A stretch of 13,334 nt of DNA from positions 1 through 13,334 of the forward strand of contig JALXEI010000249.1 of NCBI GenBank assembly GCA_027069645.1, given 5' to 3'. This document shows positions 6,779 through 12,384 of the stretch, piece by piece. The number at the start of each line of letters is the position of its first letter. The first letter of the stretch is position 1. The notes beneath the pieces were generated by a model that saw nothing but the letters and a program-made list of their open reading frames with translations, had not been told where the DNA came from and made no database searches. The stretch is from Hyphomicrobiales bacterium. GTDB lineage: Bacteria > Pseudomonadota > Alphaproteobacteria > Rhizobiales > JAKIUO01. The translations under genes were made by a program, and so were the position numbers.

Positions 6779-7543
6779 TCAGAACGTGCCACCATCAACA
6801 TCGGCATTGAGGGTGACCCCGGAACCGATGGTGCCGCCGGTGATATTGACCGCACCTGCCGCTTGTGTTGCCATGGAGCCAAGACCGAGATTGGTGCGCG
6901 CTGCCGCGGCATCGGCCAGATCGGACAGGTTGCTGGCCGATTGCAGCCTTGCGGCAAGGGCGGTATTGACAGTGGCCGAGAAGTTGGCGTCATCACCAAG
7001 GGCGGCGGCAAGTTCATTGAGAGTATCGAGCGTGCCGGGGGCTGCATCAACGAGGGTATCAAGGGCCGCCTGCACAAAGGCCGTGGTGGCGATCTGGGTG
7101 GTCGATGTGCCACTGGCCGGTGTGGGGGCTGCCGGAGAACCGGTAAAGGTAGGTGAAGCCAGCCGGGCAATTGTGGGATCAGCAGAGAACTCGGTTCCGG
7201 TCAGATCGAGTCCGTCACCTGCTGTGTATGTCGTGCCGCCACCGGCAACGGCGGCATCCACATATTGCTTGGTGATCAGTTCGTCATTGGCCGTGGGATC
7301 GGGCGCCTTGGGAGAATCTGAAAAGGTTTTGACACCGGCGATGGTCTGATTGCCGGTCTTGTCGACAAAGGCGCCGGAACCGCCGACAACCTTGACGGAG
7401 GTGGCATTGCCCGAGCCATCATCACCATGGCCAACATAGAGGGTGTCATCAACCATGTTGTAGGCTGGTTCGGCCGATTTGAGGGCAGCAGGTGCACCCG
7501 CTGCGCCAGAGACGCGTTTCTTGAATTGAATGATACTGCTCAT
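6779..7543 (-). CDS. Phage tail-fibre protein with fibre repeats
   Basis: The 254-residue protein starts MSSIIQFKKRVSGAAGAPAA, then EPAYNMVDDTLYVGHGDDGS, an anchoring segment related to the start of the next fibre gene. It continues with fibre motifs: QTIAGVKTFSDSPKAPDPTA, ITKQYVDAA, SPTFTGSPAAPTP, IATTAFVQAALDTLVDAAPG, LSDLADAAAARTNLGLGSMA. It ends in DVDGGTF, similar to the DVNGGNF end of the DUF2793 protein upstream. It lacks a receptor-tip domain and probably forms a trimeric shaft or base. AAAGGA lies ~8 bp before the ATG. The 111 bp between it and the next fibre gene holds no gene I can support. Confidence 0.85.
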   Translation of the reverse strand: MSSIIQFKKRVSGAAGAPAALKSAEPAYNMVDDTLYVGHGDDGSGNATSVKVVGGSGAFVDKTGNQTIAGVKTFSDSPKAPDPTANDELITKQYVDAAVAGGGTTYTAGDGLDLTGTEFSADPTIARLASPTFTGSPAAPTPASGTSTTQIATTAFVQAALDTLVDAAPGTLDTLNELAAALGDDANFSATVNTALAARLQSASNLSDLADAAAARTNLGLGSMATQAAGAVNITGGTIGSGVTLNADVDGGTF

Positions 7544-7604
7544 GATTGAGGTCCTTTCATGAAGATTGGAAGTTCAGGGGTTGGAAAAGAAGAAAGCGGC
7601 ACTA

Positions 7605-7994
7605 TCAGAAATTACCGCCGTTCACGTCGCCAGTGGGATCGCCTGATCCGGTTCCATCGGCAAAGGCGGTCCAGCCATTGCCATCCCAGTAGACCAGACG
7701 GTTTTCAGCAATGACGAAACAGCGCCAGCCGGGACCGGGCGGATAGAAGTTCCAGTCCTTGCCCTGGAAGGCGGCAATATGGTTGTCGCGACCAGCCCAG
7801 AAACCGGTGGCGCCAATGCCGATGATGTATTGGTCACCGTTGACCGGTGATGGAGGTGGCGCGGTCCGGCCTCGATCTTTGACAGAAAGCTGAACGAGGC
7901 AATCAAGTGTGCGGACCGCCCGGTTATAGGAGATATGCTTGCGCACCTGGGCCGTGCCAACACGAGGCAGCGCCAGTCTTGGAGTATTGGTCAT
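7605..7994 (-). CDS. DUF2793 tail protein (short form)
   Basis: 129 residues. The start RLALPRVGTAQVRKHISYNR is a variant of the DUF2793 signature L.LP....AQ..KH...N.A...LD, followed by PVNGDQYIIGIGATGFWAGR, IAAFQGKDWNFYPPGPGWRC and VYWDGNGWTAF. DUF2793 proteins sit downstream of the baseplate gene in GTA-like phages and are probably head or tail fibre components that touch the cell surface. It starts 15 bp after the stop of another DUF2793 gene and is a diverged tandem paralogue of it. The C-terminus (TGDVNGGNF) replaces the beta-rich module found in the neighbour. No specific function is known to me. Confidence 0.85.
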   Translation of the reverse strand: MTNTPRLALPRVGTAQVRKHISYNRAVRTLDCLVQLSVKDRGRTAPPPSPVNGDQYIIGIGATGFWAGRDNHIAAFQGKDWNFYPPGPGWRCFVIAENRLVYWDGNGWTAFADGTGSGDPTGDVNGGNF

Positions 7995-8009
7995 TATCAG
8001 TCCGGGTTT

Positions 8010-8816
8010 CTAGTTGATCACGCTGTCATCGCGCATCCGCCGCCAACTGCCACCGTCACTATAGGCGACCACCGGTCCGCCGGTCGCATCATAGACATAG
8101 ATGAGGCGGGCGGAGCCAGCGGAGGCGGGCGGCAGGGAGGATTTGGAATATTGCTTCAGTTCCAGCGGCTGGGCGAACCGGGCAACACCATCGGCGCTGC
8201 CAAGGACAAAGACCGTGTTCCATGAGGAACCGTCGGCGCTGACCTTGAAGTGGAAGTCATCATCGCCCGCCAGTCCCATCTCGGCCCGGCCTGACCAGTT
8301 GGTCTGGAACAGGAACGAGGCGGTATCCGAGACACTATTCTTGTTGAGCTTGGCCTGGATGCCGGAACCGTCATGGCTGAACAGCACCGCATCCGATCTG
8401 ACCGAAAGGCGGTTGGTGGTGTCCGCGCTGGTATTGACGCCAACCATGGTCCTGTTCTGCAGGGCATCAGGAATGGCGACATCCACGTCCTGCCAGACGG
8501 TTCCATTCCAGACAGTGAGCACATACTCATCAATTACCCAGCACAGCCAGCCCGGACAGGGTTCAAGGAACGTCCAGTCACCATCCTGCCAGACGGCGAT
8601 CTGGTTTTCCTTGCCTGACCAGTCGCCGGAAGCACCTGTTGCCACCAGATAGCGATCACCATCGGCGGGACTTGCCGGAGGCGATGCCAGATCGCGGTCC
8701 AGTACACCAAGTTGCACGATGGCGTCCAGCGTGCGCAGGGCCTCGTTGTGGGTTACATGCTTTTGGGCCTGCGCGGCCTCAATATAGGGCAGTTTCAAAT
8801 TTGGTGTGTCAGACAT
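8010..8816 (-). CDS. DUF2793 tail protein with C-terminal fibre module
   Basis: 268 residues. Residues 1-~115 are a canonical DUF2793 domain (PNLKLPYIEAAQAQKHVTHN, ALRTLDAIVQLGVLDRDLAS, DGDRYLVATGASGDWSGKEN, QDGDWTFLEPCPGWLCWVID). Residues ~130-215 are a beta-rich module (GVNTSADTTNRLSV, DTASFLFQTNWSGRAEMGLA, FHFKVSADGS) nearly identical to one in the frameshifted fibre gene downstream. The C-terminus (SAGSARLIYVYDATGGPVVA, then YSDGGSWRRMRDDSVIN) is typical of phage fibre ends in alphaproteobacteria. AAGGA precedes the ATG. It is the first gene after the inverted toxin-antitoxin pair. Confidence 0.9.
   Translation of the reverse strand: MSDTPNLKLPYIEAAQAQKHVTHNEALRTLDAIVQLGVLDRDLASPPASPADGDRYLVATGASGDWSGKENQIAVWQDGDWTFLEPCPGWLCWVIDEYVLTVWNGTVWQDVDVAIPDALQNRTMVGVNTSADTTNRLSVRSDAVLFSHDGSGIQAKLNKNSVSDTASFLFQTNWSGRAEMGLAGDDDFHFKVSADGSSWNTVFVLGSADGVARFAQPLELKQYSKSSLPPASAGSARLIYVYDATGGPVVAYSDGGSWRRMRDDSVIN
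8241..8327. repeat. Direct repeat copy B (tail-fibre module)
   Basis: Partner of 6100-6186: 87 bp with 7 mismatches, same orientation, inside the DUF2793 fibre gene. The two copies are ~2.1 kb apart, so recombination between them could delete or swap the intervening fibre genes. Confidence 0.9.
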
Positions 8817-8833
8817 GGGAGTCCTTGATGCTT

Positions 8834-8875
8834 TTGACCGATCGATAGCGTTATGCTATGTTCTAACAGTTGTTA
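8834..8875 (+). promoter_or_regulatory. Candidate promoter and operator palindromes of the AbrB-Doc operon
   Basis: TTGACC (8834-8839), a 17-bp spacer and TATGTT (8857-8862) make a plausible sigma-70-type promoter. Two inverted repeats overlap or follow it: ATAGC-N5-GCTAT (8845-8859), covering the spacer and start of the -10, and the perfect TAACA-GT-TGTTA (8864-8875). They are well placed for autorepression by the AbrB-type antitoxin, as in most type II TA operons. The Shine-Dalgarno GGAG (8883-8886) follows, 6 bp before the antitoxin ATG. The promoter call is by eye. Confidence 0.5.
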
Positions 8876-8892
8876 TAATTATGGAGTGCGAC

Positions 8893-9117
8893 ATGCACAC
8901 GCTCAAACTCACATCCATTGGCAATTCAACCGGCGTTGTGCTGCCCAAGGAACTGCTTTCACGGCTCAAGCTTGACAAGGGCGATGTGCTTTATCTGACG
9001 GAAACACCGGACGGATTCCGCATTACGCCCTATGATCCGGCGTTCGAGGATCAGATGAAGACGGCCCGCAAGATCATGAAGAACCGCCGCGAGGCCTTGC
9101 GGGAACTGGCCAGGTGA
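8893..9117 (+). CDS. AbrB/MazE-family antitoxin (swapped-hairpin DNA-binding)
   Basis: 74 residues. The N-terminus LKLTSIGNSTGVVLPKELL is the AbrB/MazE/SpoVT swapped-hairpin signature, followed by KLDKGDVLYLTETPDGFRIT. The charged C-terminal helix (DQMKTARKIMKNRREALREL) is the usual toxin-neutralising part. The start is the ATG at 8893 with GGAG 6 bp upstream; an in-frame ATG at 8881 lacks a Shine-Dalgarno. The gene is 25 bp upstream of doc, inverted relative to all surrounding tail genes, with its own promoter and palindromes. The antitoxin should neutralise Doc and repress the operon. The classical Doc partner is Phd; an AbrB-type partner is a known alternative combination. Confidence 0.85.
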   Translation: MHTLKLTSIGNSTGVVLPKELLSRLKLDKGDVLYLTETPDGFRITPYDPAFEDQMKTARKIMKNRREALRELAR

Positions 9118-9142
9118 CAGGCACGGTTCGGGGCGGTGAGAA

Positions 9143-9547
9143 ATGATGCCACCTTCAAAACAATGGGTCTGGGTCGACCTCTCCGTTGTGCTGGCGCTGC
9201 ATGACGAGCATCTGGCGGAACATGGCGGACCCGTGGGCGTTCGTGATCGCTCCGCTCTGGAATCTGCACTGGCGCGGCCCGCCAATAAAGCCGGATATGA
9301 AGATGTGGACGCGGCAACTCTTGCTGCGGCCTATGCTTATGGCATTGCCCGCAATCACCCCTTTGTTGATGGCAACAAGCGCACCGGTTTCGTTGTTGCC
9401 GAACTGTTCCTCATGATCAATGGTCATACGCTGACGGCCTCGAATGTAGAATGCGTGAGCACCTTCCTTGATCTTGCTGCAGGGACAATGACGGAAGAGG
9501 CGCTTGCCCAATGGTTCCGGGATCATATGGAACTGCTTGCAGACTGA
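9143..9547 (+). CDS. doc: Doc-family (Fic fold) toxin
   Basis: The 134-residue protein has the death-on-curing architecture: WVDLSVVLALHDEHLAEHGG, RDRSALESALARP, ATLAAAYAYGIARN, then the Fic/Doc loop HPFVDGNKRTG (H72, D76, N78, K79, R80). The K at the second-glycine position of the Fic motif is what distinguishes Doc from AMPylating Fic enzymes. P1 Doc phosphorylates EF-Tu and stalls translation, and the same reaction is expected here. The gene follows the antitoxin by 25 bp. Two adjacent ATGs (9143, 9146) are possible starts. It ends 2 bp from the stop of the convergent baseplate-gene remnant. All motif residues are intact. It probably works as a prophage maintenance or exclusion module. Confidence 0.9.
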   Translation: MMPPSKQWVWVDLSVVLALHDEHLAEHGGPVGVRDRSALESALARPANKAGYEDVDAATLAAAYAYGIARNHPFVDGNKRTGFVVAELFLMINGHTLTASNVECVSTFLDLAAGTMTEEALAQWFRDHMELLAD

Positions 9548-9549
9548 CA

Positions 9550-9768
9550 TCACAGTTGTGAAACCATCTTCCGTTCTTGCCCCCGCCCGAAGGCGGCGGA
9601 CATCTGGCGCACGGACCAGTCGAGTGTTGTGATCGGCCCGCTAAAATCAGCCTGTTGCATGGCGACGGTATAGATGGCTGTCGGCGTTGCCGAACTCAGC
9701 GTCCTTTTCATATTCGCACCGTCGTGGATGTCGATTTCATAAGACTCAGTCTCCTCGCCCAATGGTGG
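9550..9768 (-). pseudogene. Remnant: last ~72 codons of the GTA-type baseplate 'megatron' protein
   Basis: The reading frame PPLGEETESYEIDIHDG, then PTAIYTVAMQQADFSG, then SVRQMSAAFGRGQERK matches the conserved C-terminus of GTA/phage multidomain baseplate (host-specificity, gpJ-like) proteins, which end with a fibronectin-like strand pattern of this kind. Upstream of PPLGEE the open frame runs on to about 9927 but into AT-rich sequence with no phage character (KNILITANLFL), and it overlaps the membrane-protein gene. The base composition changes sharply here. There is no start codon of its own. Its N-terminal counterpart is at 12385-13334, so the gene has been split. Confidence 0.75.
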
Positions 9769-11690
9769 AATGAGAAATAAATTTGCTGTTATGAGAATGT
9801 TTTTAACCAACAATTTGTTGCTGCTTAATTTGAATGCTTTAATGCCAGCATAGTCTTTCGAACATAACCTGCCATAAAAATTAGTGCTATTTTTGCAAAA
9901 AATACTGCAATAATTAAATAGAACCAAATAGTACCATTGCTATTATTATGGGTCGCAACCATTAGGCTATTGTCACTTAGAAAAAATACGAATGTATCGC
10001 AAAGTAGTGAAGTTGCTAAAATATATACTTCTCTTGCGGTGTCGCCGATTGAAAAAAAGAAAATGAACAAATATGCGCTTATTATAAGCAAAATCGGTGA
10101 AAAGAATTGCTCTATCATTTCCATGGGGGATTTTCCCCCGCTCCAGAGCTGTTCCCCAATAAGTATTACTCCAATCAGTAGGAATAGCCAGTAGGGTATT
10201 TTTATCACTGCTACATATACCTTGTGCCAAAATCTAATTGCATATTGTTTAGCTCTGATTTTAGTAGGCTTAGATAATTTTTTCCATCGTGATATTCTTT
10301 TGATTAGGTCAAATATCAGGATTGGAGTAACGATTATTATGTATGTTCCCCAGAACACAAAAAGGGTAAGTTCAAGGATGGAAATATTAAAAGCATTTTC
10401 CTCAATAGTTTTTTCAAATATGCCCACACCATGGTTGGCATAACGTCTTGTTGTTGCATCCCAAACGAACCACCCACTAAATATAAGGTGTAAGATTAGC
10501 CATAATTTTCGATTGATGGAAAAATTTTGATATGGTGAAAACCAAATATAAAACCCTATTCCACACAACAAGAAGTGACTGCTGATTTGAAGTATTTTGG
10601 TTAAATCGGAAGAAGTGTTGCTTATTGCATTTGCAAAAATTGGAAATATAACCAGCAAATATACCAAGCTTACTAAGAATGCTACACGAAGCATGATTGA
10701 TATAATCTTTATGGTCATATCGACAACACTAAACTAATGTAGCTGGAGAACCCAGTTGCTAATGTAAATACTATTATTGAATAATATCGAATTTGTTGAA
10801 TTTTTTTTCGCGAAATTCTTGCAAGAACCCAAGACAAAAATTTTGCAACAGAGTTAAAATACAATGTTGTGGTAGCTAAAATTACCAGAAAAGAAGGGAG
10901 GCAAAGAGAAAAAGCAGGCAAAAAAATTGAAAATAAATTTGAATAATCATGACTTTTGTATACAGAAAAATAGAGTTCATTTGTGAACATTAGAAAAGAC
11001 ATGATTGGTGTTGAGACATAAGCCGAGAGCCAATCCCAGTCGAAAAGAATGATAAATTCTGTTGGATGAATTGATAGGCATTGTTTTGGAGATAGGCTGT
11101 GAGACATAATATTGCAGTTAGGGCTTATATTTATATGAGCCCAATTTTGCAGCAGAAAAACAGGAATGATATAAAAACCGAAAGAAAGAAATAGGAGGTC
11201 AATAATGATAAAATAGAAAGAACTGTGCTTAACGGCTAATCGTAAAAAATATCTGGTGGAAATAACAGTCAAAAATTCAGTAACAATAATGCTTATAATC
11301 AAAATAACATTTATTGTTATGCCGAGTGTTTCATTTAGGGTTGGGTTTTCTCCATCTGTCATTAGAAAACTATCAGAATTCGCTAAAAATAAGAAAATTG
11401 ATAAATTCAGCAACAATCCAATTGATGCAATCCTCCAGAAATTGGGCAGAATTCGCGTATTTCCATATAGACCGTTTAAAAACACCTGTGTTGTTTGTAA
11501 TATGGCTGCGCGTTTGTGGGATAAGTCATGAAAGGATGAATGAGCTCCGATACGTTTTAATTGTCTTTCACTCTCTCTGCTATCAAATATTGAGCAGACA
11601 ACAATTAAAAGCATTGAAATGACGGATGTTATTCCCAATAAAAGGACTGTGAAATCAAACATTCGAGTATCCGTGGGTCCTAAAACTTTT
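9769..11690. other. AT-rich foreign block inserted in the baseplate gene
   Basis: Base composition drops abruptly, to about one third G+C by eye, between the end of the GC-rich transposase and junction sequence (~11690) and the start of the megatron C-terminus (~9768). The block holds only the two membrane-protein genes. The edges are set by composition and loss of homology; I see no terminal inverted repeats or target-site duplication. Confidence 0.7.
9825..10718 (-). CDS. Unknown multi-spanning membrane protein (operon partner 2)
   Basis: I do not recognise this 297-residue protein. It is highly hydrophobic, with probable membrane segments at ~6-32, 41-61, 70-86, 112-139, 171-189, 204-223, 231-248 and 264-285. 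A basic cytosolic loop (KRISRWKKLSKPTKIRAKQY, ~140-159) lies between segments four and five. No catalytic motif is obvious. Its start overlaps the stop of the upstream membrane-protein gene by 4 bp, so the two are co-translated and may form a complex. The gene is very AT-rich compared with all phage neighbours, indicating recent horizontal acquisition. It lies inside the interrupted baseplate gene. Alternatives such as a small transporter, a superinfection-exclusion protein or a polysaccharide-modifying membrane protein cannot be separated by eye. Confidence 0.75.
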   Translation of the reverse strand: MTIKIISIMLRVAFLVSLVYLLVIFPIFANAISNTSSDLTKILQISSHFLLCGIGFYIWFSPYQNFSINRKLWLILHLIFSGWFVWDATTRRYANHGVGIFEKTIEENAFNISILELTLFVFWGTYIIIVTPILIFDLIKRISRWKKLSKPTKIRAKQYAIRFWHKVYVAVIKIPYWLFLLIGVILIGEQLWSGGKSPMEMIEQFFSPILLIISAYLFIFFFSIGDTAREVYILATSLLCDTFVFFLSDNSLMVATHNNSNGTIWFYLIIAVFFAKIALIFMAGYVRKTMLALKHSN

Positions 11691-11749
11691 TCGGTAATGT
11701 CCCGTTCAATGTTGAAAATGGCGGGGCTGACGTTGCCTTGGTTGAACAT
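10715..11749 (-). CDS. Unknown multi-spanning membrane protein (operon partner 1)
   Basis: 344 residues with no family I recognise. Probable membrane segments are at ~31-54, 106-124, 142-164, 177-200, 231-255 (weak), 271-297 and 321-344. A cytosolic stretch (DSRESERQLKRIGAHSSFHD, then QTTQVFLNGLYGN) joins the first two. The loop between segments four and five has two cysteines (C212, C224) that could form a disulphide if outside. The first ~29 codons are noticeably GC-richer than the rest; M30 (FDFTVLLLGITS) may be the ancestral start and the leader may come from the insertion junction. The ATG at 11749 overlaps the stop of a 42-codon ORF (TAATG), with no Shine-Dalgarno of its own. It is followed by a 4-bp overlap with the next gene. 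Confidence 0.75.
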   Translation of the reverse strand: MFNQGNVSPAIFNIERDITEKVLGPTDTRMFDFTVLLLGITSVISMLLIVVCSIFDSRESERQLKRIGAHSSFHDLSHKRAAILQTTQVFLNGLYGNTRILPNFWRIASIGLLLNLSIFLFLANSDSFLMTDGENPTLNETLGITINVILIISIIVTEFLTVISTRYFLRLAVKHSSFYFIIIDLLFLSFGFYIIPVFLLQNWAHINISPNCNIMSHSLSPKQCLSIHPTEFIILFDWDWLSAYVSTPIMSFLMFTNELYFSVYKSHDYSNLFSIFLPAFSLCLPSFLVILATTTLYFNSVAKFLSWVLARISRKKIQQIRYYSIIVFTLATGFSSYISLVLSI

Positions 11750-11877
11750 TAGGCGGCCTGCTTTTCCTGGTCAATACCGTTGATTTCAGCATGCTTGGCC
11801 TGATGTGCATCATCCATTTCTTCATTTTCGCCGCCGACAGCGCCGCGAAGCCGCTGATTTCGAGGTTCCGTCGCCAT
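11749..11877 (-). CDS. Possible small ORF (42 codons) coupled to the membrane-protein gene
   Basis: An ATG at 11877 opens MATEPRNQRLRGAVGGENEE, then MDDAHQAKHAEINGIDQEKQ and AA, and ends in TAATG, with the ATG being the start of the membrane-protein gene. It overlaps the decayed transposase in another frame, so it may exist only by chance. The exact stop-start overlap means ribosomes translating it, or the transposase leader, could deliver initiation to a gene with no Shine-Dalgarno. A second ATG lies in frame at MDDAHQ. I do not recognise the peptide and rate it as weak. Confidence 0.3.
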   Translation of the reverse strand: MATEPRNQRLRGAVGGENEEMDDAHQAKHAEINGIDQEKQAA

Positions 11878-12347
11878 GCTTCACCGGGATATCGCCATCG
11901 GGCAGGCGCACGGTGCGGCCAAATTTGCGCGTCGAGGCATTGATCAGCATCAGGTTCATCGCCCATTTCCTGCTTCCCTGTCGCTCGCTTCGCTCCCTCC
12001 TCGCCTCTTGTGCCCAGCCAGTCCTCTTCCTGCGCCGCCGTCCAGCTCGGCAGGGGGATTTCCTTCCCGTCCTTGCCGCGCACCCGTGGCCGTTTGACCT
12101 TCGTCTTGCCGCCTTGAAAACCAACGGAGCCTTGCGCCACTCCCCAGCGGTGGCCCTTGCGGTCATCGGCGCGGTCATACCGCCCGCCGCAAAGCGCATG
12201 CGTATCTTCTTCCTGCATCTCTTCCAGCACCGCGATGCCGGAAATCAGGCAGAAACGGTCAAAACTGCTCCGGACGGCATCGAATGCCTCCCGCGGGCTT
12301 GGCACTGAACTGGCAATGGCGGGCTGGCTCGTGTTAGTCTTGGTCAT
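11805..12347 (-). pseudogene. IS256-family (mutator-type) transposase, decayed N-terminal fragment
   Basis: From the ATG at 12347 (AAGGAG upstream) the sequence reads AFDAVRSSFDRFCLISGI, EEDTHALCGGRYDRADDRKG, HRWGVAQGSVGFQGGKTKVK, RPRVRGKDGKEIPLPSW, all typical of the N-terminal half of IS256-family transposases. After DWLG an extra ~40 bp rich in GAGCGAAGCGAGC-like sequence changes the frame; the transposase continues in another frame as KWAMNLMLINASTRKFGRTV, RLPDGDIPV and GDGTSKSA. A third frame gives FAALSAAKMKKWM. Homology then stops, so the whole DDE catalytic region is missing. It is dead. It marks the right-hand part of the insertion in the baseplate gene. No terminal repeats were found, so the IS limits are unknown. 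Confidence 0.8.
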
Positions 12348-12384
12348 GGCGTTGCTCTCCTTCGTTGGATGAATCACCCCGAGC

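Noticed and set aside
6233..7349. Long plus-strand frames (up to ~307 codons) opposite the fibre genes
   Set aside because: Cys/Arg/Gly-rich translations without motifs, opposite genes with strong tail-fibre repeats. They arise from GC-rich antisense frames.
6100..8327. Possible template/variable repeat pair of a diversity-generating retroelement
   Set aside because: The mismatches between copies are not confined to adenines and no reverse transcriptase gene is present in the window.
8101..8652. 183-codon plus-strand frame
   Set aside because: Antisense shadow of the DUF2793 fibre gene, no recognisable content.
9769..9927. N-terminal extension of the 9550-9927 open frame
   Set aside because: Upstream of PPLGEE the frame runs through AT-rich DNA that overlaps the membrane-protein gene; it is a chance extension of the baseplate remnant.
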